Shown: positions 49,328 through 58,719, numbered from the stretch's first letter. The stretch is 64,000 nt of DNA from JANNPJ01 sp035474375 (GCA_035474375.1 DATINJ010000167.1:1-64000); one strand, 5' to 3'. Program-made: numbers and translations. Notes: a model not told the origin generated them from the letters alone.

Positions 49328-49912
49328 TCAGTCCAGGCGATACCCGTAGCCGCGCAGGGTACTGAGTCGATCCGCGTGCCGGCCGAGTTTGACCCTCAGC
49401 CGGCGGACATGAACGTCGATCGTCCGGTCGCCGACCAGATAGCCGGTCTGCCAGACGGCACTCATCAGCTCTCGTCGGCTGAGTGCCACTCCACGCCGGT
49501 TCTGCAGGTAGGCGAGCAGGTCGAACTCCCGCCGGGTCAGCGTCCGCACTCGACCGTCGACCGTCAGCGTGCGCCCGGCCAGATCTAGATCCAGGTCCAG
49601 CTTGGTGCCGGCGGAGCCGTGGCTTTTGGGCTTTTTTTCTGCCCTTTCCTCGATCTGGTCGGGGACCTGGATGAGTTGCACCTCGACCCGCGCCCCGGCC
49701 AGCGAAGGATGGACGGCGCGGATCAGGTCCTCGACCGCGCGGGCCAATCGCCCGGCATCCAGCGTGGGCTCCGGCGCGACGTCCGTTCCCAGTTGGATCA
49801 CCACTCCGGCTCGGTCCGGAATCGCGGCCCTCTGCGCTGGCCGTCTCGCCGCGCTCAGCGACACTGGGACGGCGTTCCCGGGCAGAACCTCATGCAGAAC
49901 TGATGCAGCCAC
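49328..49912 (-). CDS. Orphan OmpR/PhoB-type winged-helix protein
   Basis: Starting at GTG 49912 (AAAGGTGG 4 bp ahead) gives 194 residues. The C-terminal part (about 98-194) is a PhoB-type DNA-binding domain: LTRREFDLLAYLQNRRGVAL, SRRELMSAVW, RTIDVHVRRLRVKLGRHADR and RGYGYRLD. The N-terminal about 90 residues (RAGVVIQLGTDVAPEPTLDA, RLARAVEDLIRAVHPSLAGA) are not a phosphoacceptor receiver: no conserved Asp pocket or Lys is seen. It is therefore a regulator with an unusual input domain or none. No histidine kinase is near. Confidence 0.82.
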   Translation of the reverse strand: MAASVLHEVLPGNAVPVSLSAARRPAQRAAIPDRAGVVIQLGTDVAPEPTLDAGRLARAVEDLIRAVHPSLAGARVEVQLIQVPDQIEERAEKKPKSHGSAGTKLDLDLDLAGRTLTVDGRVRTLTRREFDLLAYLQNRRGVALSRRELMSAVWQTGYLVGDRTIDVHVRRLRVKLGRHADRLSTLRGYGYRLD

Positions 49913-50007
49913 TGATCCACCTTTCGAGTACAGCAACCCTCTAGGCCAACACGCAAGTTACTAGATAGGCTTAGTCTAGAATACGAATCGACTGGAGGGC
50001 ACCCCCA

Positions 50008-50967
50008 ATGGCACTTCCTGATTTCTTCCTGCTGGGGGCCCCCAAAGCGGGAACCACTGCACTGCATGCCGCGCTCGCGCAGCATCCGCAGCTCTACCTG
50101 TCGCCGGTCAAGGAGCCCAAGTTCTACCTGTGCGACGGGCGTCCGCCACCGCGATCGAGGCAGCGTGGTCCCGGCGATGCGCACAGCGCTCGGGAGTGGG
50201 TCTGGAAGAGATCGAAGTACGAGGCGCTGTTCGACCCGGCTCCGGCCGGCGCGCTGCGCGGTGAGAGCACCCCGTTCTACCTCTACGACCGGGCCGCCCA
50301 CCGGCGGATCCACGCCGACGTCCCGGAGGCCAGGCTGGTCGTCGTGATTCGCGATCCGGTGGATCGGGCGTACTCGAACTGGATGCATCTGCGATCGGAT
50401 GGGCTGGAGCCGATCGAGGACTTCGCGACCGCCTGGGCCGCGGAGGACGAGCGGGTCAGGGCGGGCTGGGCACCGTTCTGGCACTATCGCCGCCTCGGCC
50501 TGTACGGCGCCCAATTGCGCGACCTGACCATGCGTTTCAGCACTGAGCAGGTGCATGTGTTGCGCTACCGGGATCTGGTAGAGCGGCCGGCGGAGTCGCT
50601 CGACGCGGTCTGCGAGTTCCTCGGCGTCGCCACCGGGGTGATTGCCGGTGCGCAGCGGGCGAATTCGCATCCGTTTGTCGCGCCGTCAGCTCGGGCCAGC
50701 GCGCTGAGCCGAACGCTGCGGGCCGGTGCCGCGCTCGGTGCCTATGCTCCGCCGCAGGTCTGGCGGCGGCTCAGTCGCCCACTGCTGGCCTCGCTGCACC
50801 GTGCGGGCAGCCGGCGCCCGGTGCTGGACGCCGATCTTCGGCTGCGGTTGGTCGAGGCTTACCGGGAAGACAATGCCCTGCTGGAGGAGATCACCGGCCG
50901 GTCCTTCTCGGACTGGCTCGGCACCACCTCCCGCGGCCAGTTCGCCACCCCACCATCTAACTCGTGA
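50008..50967 (+). CDS. Sulfotransferase (PAPS-dependent)
   Basis: The 319-aa protein has the 5'-phosphosulfate loop LLGAPKAGTTALHAALAQHP at its N-terminus and the 3'-phosphate motif VVVIRDPVDRAYSNWMHL at about 112-129, plus GESTPFYLYDR. It fits the sulfotransferase family acting on carbohydrate or lipid acceptors; the acceptor is unknown. The ATG start has GGAGGG 8 bp ahead. It lies alone in an accessory patch whose flanking DNA is rich in inverted repeats. Confidence 0.9.
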   Translation: MALPDFFLLGAPKAGTTALHAALAQHPQLYLSPVKEPKFYLCDGRPPPRSRQRGPGDAHSAREWVWKRSKYEALFDPAPAGALRGESTPFYLYDRAAHRRIHADVPEARLVVVIRDPVDRAYSNWMHLRSDGLEPIEDFATAWAAEDERVRAGWAPFWHYRRLGLYGAQLRDLTMRFSTEQVHVLRYRDLVERPAESLDAVCEFLGVATGVIAGAQRANSHPFVAPSARASALSRTLRAGAALGAYAPPQVWRRLSRPLLASLHRAGSRRPVLDADLRLRLVEAYREDNALLEEITGRSFSDWLGTTSRGQFATPPSNS

Positions 50968-51131
50968 TCATGCACGAATGACATGTCGGGCCGGCGAAAG
51001 TATGTACGTGGCTTGACCCACTGCATGACCCTGATGGTCAATGCGCGAGGCCTGGTTTGCGCCCGTCCGGCTTCGCGCCCGTCCGGGTTCGACTCGATCC
51101 TGGGTACGGTCAGCGTTCGGTACGGGGTTGG

Positions 51132-51209
51132 CCGCCGCAGGACTCGGCCGAAGTCTTGAAAAACCTCCGTTCGGTCCCGTACCGGAGGTTCGGCCGAGTC
51201 CTGCGGCGG
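51132..51209. repeat. Perfect 21-bp inverted repeat with nested hairpin
   Basis: Arms 51132-51152 and 51189-51209 are exact reverse complements (starting CCGCCGCAGGACTCGG). Between them AACCTCCG (51162-51169) and CGGAGGTT (51183-51190) form a second hairpin that shares two bases with the outer stem. Confidence 0.85.
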
Positions 51210-51315
51210 TCGGCATGATCACAGCGGGTCCTGCGGTCGGACCCGGGAAGGACGGTGGGCGGTGGCGGGCGTGGCTTAACGCCTCGCTTTGTTCGACCAA
51301 GATCAGCGACACGCT

Positions 51316-51387
51316 GACGGTGGCTTGCTCGACGACTGTTTGGTACTGGTGGCGCAGTACCAAACAGTCATTGATCAAGCCACCGTC
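51316..51387. repeat. Nested double inverted repeat
   Basis: Outer arms GACGGTGGCTTG (51316-51327) and CAAGCCACCGTC (51376-51387) enclose an inner 15-bp stem GACTGTTTGGTACTG/CAGTACCAAACAGTC (51334-51348/51355-51369) with a 6-base loop. The unpaired joints between the stems are 6 bases on each side, giving a symmetrical rod. Confidence 0.85.
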
Positions 51388-51462
51388 GCGAAAGCTGCGC
51401 TGGCACTGTTTACTGGCGTAACTGGCGATCTTCGGGGGAGGGCCGCGGCCAATTTCGACCGA

Positions 51463-52410
51463 TCACGCGTCGGGGGCTAGGAGCTCGGTGCGCAGGTCGT
51501 GGGAGCCGTCGGGGAGCGCGGCCTCGTAGTAGAAGCGATGGCTACCGTCCGGCAGCGCGACGATGTCCAGGTAGCGCAGCGCGTGATCGCCGTGCGGTGA
51601 CCGGGCGGAGGGGTAGTCGCCGACCGCGGTGAAGGTGCCCTCGCCCAGGCCATCGGCGGGTCCCTCGGCAATTCCGGTGCGCTCGAACCAGTTCTCCGCC
51701 GAGGTCGCCCGCCCGTCGTAGTAGGCGAGCAGGCGCTCGCCACCGGGGCCGGTCGGGATGACGGCGGTGATTCGGGTGCCCCGGGCGTCCCAGCGGCCTG
51801 CTCGACCGGCGAGCGCGACCGGCCCGACCTGCCAGTTGAGGCCGTCCGAGCTGGTCGCGTACCGGGTGGTCATCCGGTCGGTGGCGGTGGGGTCGTCCAG
51901 CGGGTGGCAGCAGACCCACATCCGCCAACCCGCGGCGTCGCGAACCACCACCGGATCCTTGACCCCGGTGAACTCGTCGCCTGGCAGCACCATGGACCGG
52001 TGCCCGCTCGGCAGATCGGCCACCTCGTCGGCGTCCAGGGCCTCGATCCACCAGTGCTTGGAGTTCGGCGTGGAGCAGCTGACGTACAGCCGCCAGCCGC
52101 CGTCCGGTCGCCGAACCAGGGCCGGGCGTTCCAGGGACGCTGCGCCGAAGGTCTCCCGGGGGACCGAGGCCACGGTCTGGAAGTTCACGCCGTCCTCGGA
52201 CCGGGCGATCGTGGTTGCCACACCCCGCCCGGAATCCACCGGTCGCCGGACCCGGTAGGCCAGCCAGAAGGCGCCGTCCTGATACGTGGCACTGGGCGCG
52301 CCGGCCCAGTAACCCGGACCGGAGCCGGGGGACGAGACGGCGACAACGGAGGCCGCGTAATCGGGCAGCGGCGCGTCGGCGAGCGAGCTGCCGGGCAGGG
52401 CAATGGTCAT
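51463..52410 (-). CDS. Beta-propeller glycosidase-like protein (GH43/GH130-type pattern)
   Basis: Using the ATG at 52410 (GGAGG 12 bp ahead) gives 315 residues. Blade-like repeats with small-sheet motifs recur: GPGYWAGAPSATYQDGAFWL, SLERPALVRRPDGGWRLYVS, FTGVKDPVVVRDAAGWRMWV, GRWDARGTRITAVI and HALRYLDIVALPDGSHRFYY. The layout resembles five-bladed glycoside hydrolases and phosphorylases, with acidic residues in AxxRP and KDP positions. There is no signal peptide, so it would be cytosolic. Substrate and even catalytic status are unknown. Confidence 0.6.
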   Translation of the reverse strand: MTIALPGSSLADAPLPDYAASVVAVSSPGSGPGYWAGAPSATYQDGAFWLAYRVRRPVDSGRGVATTIARSEDGVNFQTVASVPRETFGAASLERPALVRRPDGGWRLYVSCSTPNSKHWWIEALDADEVADLPSGHRSMVLPGDEFTGVKDPVVVRDAAGWRMWVCCHPLDDPTATDRMTTRYATSSDGLNWQVGPVALAGRAGRWDARGTRITAVIPTGPGGERLLAYYDGRATSAENWFERTGIAEGPADGLGEGTFTAVGDYPSARSPHGDHALRYLDIVALPDGSHRFYYEAALPDGSHDLRTELLAPDA

Positions 52411-52984
52411 GGTCGGGCTAGTCCTCCTGGGAGCGAGGCTGCCCAGTGTGCCAGCCACCCGCCCGCCCGAATGGCCAGTCCGGTTCGGCGTGCCGCACTT
52501 TCACCGTCCAGTCACCAGGCAGAAACGGTGCTATAGCACGTATCGCCCACCGGCCGTGACTGAGGAGGCGCACGCGCGTGGGGCCGCTGGGTCGACTGAT
52601 CACCGTAGTGATCTTCGCTCACGGTTGATCGCCAGTTGCGCCACGATCGTGCCCAAATTCAGCCCAGAGCCGGGCAGAACTGACGATCTTGAGGGATGGG
52701 CCCGGCGGCGTGACCCGACGAGGGAAGTCCCCCACCCTTCGGGCGGGAGGTGCCCCCGGTGTCATCAGCGCCGCTGATGAGCGGCGAGACCGTCTGGACC
52801 ACCGATCGTGCCGGCCACGCGAGCGGGTGCAGCGGCGCGACGTCGTCTGGACTGAGGAGACGCAACTCCACCGAAGGTGCAGGACGGTCGACGAGGGAAG
52901 ACGACGTCATCAGCGCCGCTGCACCCGCGAGCAAATCCAACCGAGTAGATTGGCGGTCTCAAGTCAGGCGAGGAGTCTAGATCC
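52411..52984. other. Intergenic region with segmental duplications upstream of smc (574 bp)
   Basis: No gene is supported. Direct repeats: CGACGAGGGAAG at 52716 and 52889, and GTCATCAGCGCCGCTG at 52761 and 52906. Inverted repeat: GCGGGTGCAGCGGCGC (52823-52838) and GCGCCGCTGCACCCGC (52913-52928). A small hairpin TCATCAGC-GCC-GCTGATGA lies at 52762-52780. The smc promoter is presumably in the last 60 bp, where GGCGAGGAG provides the ribosome binding site. Confidence 0.6.
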
Positions 52985-55900
52985 GTGCACCTTAAGACCC
53001 TGACGATGCGTGGGTTCAAGTCCTTCGCATCGGCCACGACGCTGCGATTCGAGCCGGGCATCACCTGCGTTGTCGGCCCCAACGGTTCCGGGAAGTCGAA
53101 CGTTGTCGACGCTCTGAGCTGGGTGATGGGCGAGCAGGGCGCGAAGAGTTTGCGTGGCGGCAAGATGGAAGACGTGATCTTCGCCGGGACCTCCGGTCGG
53201 CCTCCGCTGGGTCGTGCCGAGGTCTCCTTGACGATCGACAATTCCGACGGCGCGCTGCCCATTGACTACGCAGAGGTGACGATCTCGCGGACGATGTTCC
53301 GCTCCGGCGGCAGCGAGTACGGCCTGAACGGGTCGCCGTGCCGGCTGCTGGACATCCAGGAACTGCTTTCCGACTCCGGGATCGGCCGGGAGATGCACGT
53401 CATCGTCGGTCAGGGGCAGTTGGACGCCGTCCTGCACGCGTCGCCGGAGGAACGCCGGGCCTTCATCGAGGAGGCCGCCGGGGTACTCAAACACCGCAAG
53501 CGCAAGGAAAAAGCGCTGCGCAAGCTGGACGCGATGGCCGCGAATCTGACCCGGCTGTCCGACCTCACCTCGGAGATCCGCCGTCAGCTCAAGCCGCTGG
53601 GCAAGCAGGCCGAGGTGGCCCGCCGGGCCAGCGTCGTCCAGGCAGACCTGCGCGATGCCAAGGCTCGGCTGCTGGCCGACGACCTGGTGACACTGACCGG
53701 CACTTTGGCCGCCGAGGTGGCCGACGAGGCGGCGCTGCGCAAGCGCCGCGACGAGGTGGAGACCGAGCTGGCCGCAGCCAGGGACCGGCTGGCGGTGCTG
53801 GAGCAGGCCGCCGGTGAGGCGGCGCCGCGGCTGTCGCGAGCGCAGGACACCTGGTACCGGCTCTCCAGCTTGGGCGAACGTACTCGGGGCACGGCGAGCC
53901 TGGCCGCAGACCGGCTGCGGTTGCTCTCCGATGCCGAGCCGGAACGCACCACCGGCCGGGACCCGGAGGATCTGGAGGCCCAGGCGGCCTTGATCCGAGA
54001 GCAGGAGGAACAGCTCCAGGCGGAGGTCGATCAGGCCCGTGAGCTGCTGGACGTCGCCGAGGAGCGGCGGCAGGCGGCCGAGCGGGCGGCTGCCGAGGAG
54101 GAGCGCCGCTTGGTGGCGCTGGCTCGCGCGGCTGCTGACCATCGAGAAGGGCTGGCCCGGCTGGCCGGCAAGGTGTCGGCGCAAAGCAGCACCGTGGATG
54201 CCGCCGAGGGCCAGCTCGAGCGGCTGGCCGGTGCGATCGCGGAGGCCGAGCAGCGCGCTGCGCGGGCGCTGCAGGAGGTCGCTGACCTCGATGCCGGGGC
54301 CGGTGCGGCCGGCGGCGGGGCGGACGAGGGCAACCCGGACGGCGAGAAAGCGGCGGCGCTGGAAACCGAGGCCGAGCGAATCGCCGTCCTGATCGGTGTC
54401 CTGGAAGAAGAACTGGACGCCGCGACGTCCGAACTGTCCGGGTTGAGCAAGGAACTCGACACCCTTCGGCACACCGAGCGGGAGGCGCACGGCGAGCGCA
54501 AGGAGTGGGCGGCCCGGCGGGAGACGCTGGCGCTCGGCCTGCGGCGCAAGGACGGCGCGGGCGCGCTGCTGGCGGCCGGTGACCGGCTGCCCGGCCTGAT
54601 CGGTTCGATGGCTGCGGTGCTCCAGGTGGAGCCCGGGTACGAGACCGCGGTGGCGGCTGCTCTCGGGACGGCTGCCGAGGCGGTTGCGGTCGGTGACATC
54701 ACCGGTGCGCTGGCCGGGCTGCGGCTGCTGGCCGAGCAGGACGGCGGTCAGGCTGTGCTGGTGCCGGCGGCTTTCGCGGCCCGGCCGGGCAGCGTGGCGG
54801 ACGCCGATCCCCGAGGCTGGCCGACGTTGCCGCCGGGGGCGCGCTGGGTGCGGGTGCTGGTTCGGGAACCGGCTCAGCTCACCGCCGCGGTGGACCGGTT
54901 GCTGCGTCGGGTGGCGGTGGTGGCCGATCTGGATGCCGCTGCTGAGCTGGTCCGGCTGTGGCCGGACGTCACCGTGGTCACCACCCAGGGCGAGCTGGTG
55001 TCGGCCGCGCTGGTGCGCGGTGGATCGGCGTCTGCGCCGAGCTTGATCGAGGTCCAGGCCGCGGTCGAGCAGGCCGAGGAGCGGGTGCTGGCGGCCGGTG
55101 AGCGGGCCGAGCAGTCCCGCGCCGCGCTGGCGGAGGGTGGCAGCCGGCAGGAAGCCGCGCAGCGCCGGGTTCGGGACGCACAGGGCCAGATCAAGCAGGC
55201 GCAGGCGGAGGCGAAGCGGGTTCAGGGCCAGCTCGGCGAGCTGGAGGGACGCCGGGCGGCGGCGGCCAACCGGCTGGCGCAGCAGCGCGGGCAGCTGGCC
55301 GGTACCGCCCGGGCGGCCGAGGCCGAGGTGGAGCGGCTGACCGGGCAGCGGGCCCGAGCGGAGGAGGCGCTGACCGCCGGTCGTACCGCACTGGAGGAAC
55401 TGCAAGCCCGGCTGGAGTATGCGCAGGAGGAGCCGGTCGAGGAGGACCCGTCGACCGATGAGCGGGAGCGGCTGGCTGGTGAGGCCGGTCGGGCCCGCTC
55501 GATGGAGACGGATGCCCGGTTGGGGTTGCGGACCGCTGAGGAGCGGTCTCGGGCCGTGGCCGGTCGCGCCGATCAGCTGGTTCGCCGAGCTCAGGAGGAG
55601 CGCGCGGCTCGGGCCCGGGTGGTGGCCCGGGAGGAGCGGCGGCAACGGCAGATGCAGATCGCTCGCGCCGTCCTTGAGGGTGGCCAGTACACGTTGCTGC
55701 TGCTGGACGGATCGTTGGCGGTCGCGGATCGGATCCGCAAGCGGGTGGAGGCCGAGCGGGATGCTCGGGATCTGGAACTGCGTGCGATCCGGGAGACCGA
55801 GCATCGGCTGGCGGGTGAGCAGGCCCGGTTGATCGACTCGGTGCACCGGGACGAGGTGGTCCGGACCGAGCAGCGGATGCGGATCGACTTGCTGCGCCAG

Positions 55901-56737
55901 CGCAGCGTCGACGAGCTCGGGACCGACCCGGACGTGCTGATCGAGGAGTACGGCCCGCATCAGCTGGTGCCGCCGAGCATTCCGGCCCCCGGTGACCCGG
56001 TTCCCGCGGAGGGCAAGGAACCGCAGCCGATGCCCTACGAGCGGGCCAAGCAGGAGAAGCGGCTGCGGGCCGCGGAACGGGCGCTGACCTTGCTCGGCAC
56101 GGTGAACCCGCTGGCCTTGGAGGAGTTCGCGGCGCTGGAGGAACGGCACACGTTCCTCACCCGGCAGCTGGACGATCTCAAGGTTTCCCGCCGGGACCTG
56201 CTGGAGATCATCCGCGAGGTGGACGAGCGGGTGGAGCAGGTCTTCACCGAGGCGTTCAACGACACCGCGCGGGAGTTCGTCGGCGTCTTCTCCAGGCTGT
56301 TCCCCGGCGGTGAAGGCCGATTGATCCTCACCGACCCGAGCAACATGCTGACCACCGGTCTGGATGTCGAGGCGCGGCCGCCGGGCAAGAAGGTGAAGCG
56401 GTTGTCGCTGCTATCCGGTGGTGAGCGCTCATTGACCGCTGTCGCCATGCTGGTCGCGATCTTCAAGGCCCGGCCCAGCCCGTTCTACGTGATGGACGAG
56501 GTCGAGGCCGCGCTGGACGACACGAACCTGGGCCGGCTGATCGGGATCTTCGAGGAGCTTCGGGAGTCCTCACAGTTGATCGTGATCACGCACCAGAAGC
56601 GGACGATGGAGGTCGCCGACGCGCTGTACGGGGTGACCATGCGCGGTGACGGCGTGACCACAGTGATCAGCCAGCGGCTGCGGGACGAAGTGATCGCCGT
56701 CCCCGACCCGCCAGTTGCGGTGGAATCCGTAGGCTGA
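52985..56737 (+). CDS. smc: Chromosome segregation ATPase SMC
   Basis: SMC dimers compact and align chromosome arms with ScpA and ScpB. The 1250-aa protein has the Walker A site VVGPNGSGKSNVVDALSWVM, long coiled coils (about 165-510 and 660-1050) and a hinge (about 520-650, LPGLIGSMAAVLQVEPGYET). The C-terminal ATPase half has LSLLSGGERSLTAVAMLVAI and FYVMDEVEAALDDTNLGRL. GTG 52985 (MHLKTLTMRGFKSFASATTL) is right at the expected start and has GAGGAG 10 bp ahead. A 1061-codon antisense frame over this gene is a GC-bias artefact. Confidence 0.97.
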   Translation: MHLKTLTMRGFKSFASATTLRFEPGITCVVGPNGSGKSNVVDALSWVMGEQGAKSLRGGKMEDVIFAGTSGRPPLGRAEVSLTIDNSDGALPIDYAEVTISRTMFRSGGSEYGLNGSPCRLLDIQELLSDSGIGREMHVIVGQGQLDAVLHASPEERRAFIEEAAGVLKHRKRKEKALRKLDAMAANLTRLSDLTSEIRRQLKPLGKQAEVARRASVVQADLRDAKARLLADDLVTLTGTLAAEVADEAALRKRRDEVETELAAARDRLAVLEQAAGEAAPRLSRAQDTWYRLSSLGERTRGTASLAADRLRLLSDAEPERTTGRDPEDLEAQAALIREQEEQLQAEVDQARELLDVAEERRQAAERAAAEEERRLVALARAAADHREGLARLAGKVSAQSSTVDAAEGQLERLAGAIAEAEQRAARALQEVADLDAGAGAAGGGADEGNPDGEKAAALETEAERIAVLIGVLEEELDAATSELSGLSKELDTLRHTEREAHGERKEWAARRETLALGLRRKDGAGALLAAGDRLPGLIGSMAAVLQVEPGYETAVAAALGTAAEAVAVGDITGALAGLRLLAEQDGGQAVLVPAAFAARPGSVADADPRGWPTLPPGARWVRVLVREPAQLTAAVDRLLRRVAVVADLDAAAELVRLWPDVTVVTTQGELVSAALVRGGSASAPSLIEVQAAVEQAEERVLAAGERAEQSRAALAEGGSRQEAAQRRVRDAQGQIKQAQAEAKRVQGQLGELEGRRAAAANRLAQQRGQLAGTARAAEAEVERLTGQRARAEEALTAGRTALEELQARLEYAQEEPVEEDPSTDERERLAGEAGRARSMETDARLGLRTAEERSRAVAGRADQLVRRAQEERAARARVVAREERRQRQMQIARAVLEGGQYTLLLLDGSLAVADRIRKRVEAERDARDLELRAIRETEHRLAGEQARLIDSVHRDEVVRTEQRMRIDLLRQRSVDELGTDPDVLIEEYGPHQLVPPSIPAPGDPVPAEGKEPQPMPYERAKQEKRLRAAERALTLLGTVNPLALEEFAALEERHTFLTRQLDDLKVSRRDLLEIIREVDERVEQVFTEAFNDTAREFVGVFSRLFPGGEGRLILTDPSNMLTTGLDVEARPPGKKVKRLSLLSGGERSLTAVAMLVAIFKARPSPFYVMDEVEAALDDTNLGRLIGIFEELRESSQLIVITHQKRTMEVADALYGVTMRGDGVTTVISQRLRDEVIAVPDPPVAVESVG

Positions 56738-56910
56738 TTGGTCACATTCGCTGGATTATCGAATCATGGCTGTGCACAAGGTGATTCGGTAGTTCGGCAG
56801 GTGACGCGCGGAGCCAGGCCGGCCGGAAGGGGGCAAAGTGACCCAACCGCAACACGCCAATTGGGCGTGACGGTTTTGCCTGAGCCGGATGATCAGTCAC
56901 CGTTAGAGAT

Positions 56911-57444
56911 GTGCTTGCAATAGTTGTCGGTCTGCTGCTTACCGTTTCCGTCGCGCTGGGAATCTTGATCCTGGTCGCGCTCCCAAATCTGCGCCAGGGG
57001 TCGCGAATTCTCACCCCGAACGGCCAACGAGCCGTCAAACGCGCCAAACAGAAAGCAAAACAGAAACCTTTGGCTGCGGCGGGCAGCACCTGGCATGGTC
57101 TGGTCGCCGTCCCACACCTGCTCGCTCGGTTCGGTCGGCGAGCCGCCCGGATCTGGGCGCCGATCAGTGCGGTTCTGCACGAGGCGATGGACCGGATGGA
57201 GGCCAAGGACGCCGTGAAGCGGGCCGGGGATGCCCCGGAGGTCGACGGCGACACGCCCGACGTCAACAAAGCCGCTCAGGTTCCCGGCGGCGGATCGGTC
57301 GGTCGACCCCGGTCGATGCCACCGATCTCCGGTCCGATCCCGGAGATCACCGAGAGCCGGACCATCGACCTGCGCGAAGAGCATGGGTCCCGGCCCCGCC
57401 AGGAGACCGACCAGGACGCCGGCAGCGCGCGCCGCGCCCGTTGA
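56911..57444 (+). CDS. Membrane-anchored basic hypothetical protein, 177 aa
   Basis: The GTG start has weak AGAG ahead. One N-terminal membrane helix (residues 1-27, MLAIVVGLLLTVSVALGILI) is followed by a very basic stretch (RAVKRAKQKAKQKP) and a Pro/Asp-rich disordered tail. It sits between smc and ftsY, where relatives usually have nothing. I do not recognise it. Codon composition is like its neighbours, and the helix plus positive-inside pattern support a real gene. Confidence 0.55.
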   Translation: MLAIVVGLLLTVSVALGILILVALPNLRQGSRILTPNGQRAVKRAKQKAKQKPLAAAGSTWHGLVAVPHLLARFGRRAARIWAPISAVLHEAMDRMEAKDAVKRAGDAPEVDGDTPDVNKAAQVPGGGSVGRPRSMPPISGPIPEITESRTIDLREEHGSRPRQETDQDAGSARRAR

Positions 57445-57534
57445 GCTGACATCCTCGGACCTGTTGATTCCGTTCTCGGTACCGGTCGTCGTCTCGACGT
57501 CCCGGTCCCGTACGCATGAGGAGGCTCGTCCGGC

Positions 57535-58719
57535 GTGGACACCGTCCAGCTCATCATCCTGATCGCGGTGATCGCGATAGCCGGTCTGTCGACCGGCGCC
57601 GGACTGGTGGTGACCCGGCGTCGCCGCCACCCTGGTCCGACCCCACCCGTGGCGCCCACGCTGGGTCGACCGGGAACCGGGACCGAGGAGCTCACCGACG
57701 CCTCGCCGAGCGAGGGCAGCGTCGCGACCGCGCCGCCGGTCCTGATCCCGGAACCGGCGCCCGAACCGCCGGCGCCGACCCTGGAGCGCCCGGAGCAGGT
57801 CCAAGGTCGGCTGGTTCGGCTGCGGGCCCGACTGGCCAGGTCCAACAGCGCCCTCGGCAAGGGCCTGCTGGAGTTGCTCAGCCGGGACCGCCTGGACGAG
57901 GGCACCTGGGACGAGATCGAGGAGACGCTGCTGCTGGCCGACCTCGGCCTGGACCCGACCACCGAGCTGGTGCAGCGGCTGCGGCTGCGGGTGGCGGTGC
58001 TCGGCGTCCGGGACCTGACCGGCGTCCGGGAGCTGCTTCGCGAGGAGCTGACCGCCCTGGTCGACCCCGAGCCCGGGTTGGATCGCTCGCTGGCTGTCGG
58101 GCAACCGGGCCGGCCTGCGGTGATCCTGGTGGTCGGGGTGAACGGCACCGGCAAGACGACGACCGTCGGCAAGCTGGCCCGGGTGCTGGTGGCCGAGGAT
58201 CGAGACGTCGTCCTCGGCGCCGCCGACACCTTCCGGGCGGCGGCCGCGGACCAGCTGCAGACCTGGGGTGACCGGGTCGGGGTGACGACGATCCGGAGCG
58301 ACCGGGACGGCGCGGACCCGGCGGCGGTGGCCTTCGACGCGGTTCGGGCCGCAACCGAGCTGGAAGCCGATGTCGTCCTGATCGACACCGCCGGGCGGTT
58401 GCAGAACAAGGTCGGGCTGATGGACGAGCTCGGCAAGGTGAAGCGGGTGATCGAGAAGCAGAGCCCGGTCGACGAGGTGCTGTTGGTGATCGATGCCACC
58501 ACCGGGCAGAACGGCATGCAACAGGCCCGGGTCTTCGCCGAAGTGGTGAACATCACCGGCATCGTGCTCACCAAGCTGGACGGCACCGCCAAGGGCGGGA
58601 TCGTGGTGGCGGTGCAGCGTGCCCTCGGCGTCCCGGTCAAGCTGGTCGGCCTCGGCGAGGGCCCCGACGATCTGGCGCCCTTCGATCCGGCTGGTTTCGT
58701 CGACGCGTTGCTCGCCTAG
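57535..58719 (+). CDS. ftsY: Signal recognition particle receptor FtsY
   Basis: FtsY receives SRP-ribosome complexes at the membrane. The 394-aa protein has an N-terminal membrane segment (VQLIILIAVIAIAGLSTGAG), an acidic/Pro linker (about 30-95), then the NG GTPase: VGVNGTGKTTTVGKLARVLV (G1), ADTFRAAAADQL, IDTAGRLQNKVGLMDELGKV (G3) and VLTKLDGTAKGGIVV (G4). GTG start with GAGGAGG about 10 bp ahead. Its partner ffh is at the right end of the window. Confidence 0.96.
   Translation: MDTVQLIILIAVIAIAGLSTGAGLVVTRRRRHPGPTPPVAPTLGRPGTGTEELTDASPSEGSVATAPPVLIPEPAPEPPAPTLERPEQVQGRLVRLRARLARSNSALGKGLLELLSRDRLDEGTWDEIEETLLLADLGLDPTTELVQRLRLRVAVLGVRDLTGVRELLREELTALVDPEPGLDRSLAVGQPGRPAVILVVGVNGTGKTTTVGKLARVLVAEDRDVVLGAADTFRAAAADQLQTWGDRVGVTTIRSDRDGADPAAVAFDAVRAATELEADVVLIDTAGRLQNKVGLMDELGKVKRVIEKQSPVDEVLLVIDATTGQNGMQQARVFAEVVNITGIVLTKLDGTAKGGIVVAVQRALGVPVKLVGLGEGPDDLAPFDPAGFVDALLA

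Larger units (their letters stand above)
50968..51462. other. Repeat-rich intergenic region (495 bp)
   Basis: No gene is supported: the frames here are short, and one (51041-51421) runs through both inverted repeats. The region holds the core GTGATCATGCACG at 50964, its inverse GCATGATCAC at 51213, a direct repeat GCGCCCGTCCGG near 51059-51090, and two large inverted repeats annotated separately. A structured RNA or a decayed mobile element could explain it. Confidence 0.6.

Noticed and set aside
51041..51421. 126-codon frame in the repeat-rich gap
   Set aside because: It runs straight through two large inverted repeats, has no ribosome binding site and no recognisable motif.
52964..56149. 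1061-codon antisense open frame over smc
   Set aside because: It mirrors smc codons in high-GC DNA; the product is Arg/Gln/His-rich with no family motif and no ribosome binding site, while smc on the plus strand is certain.
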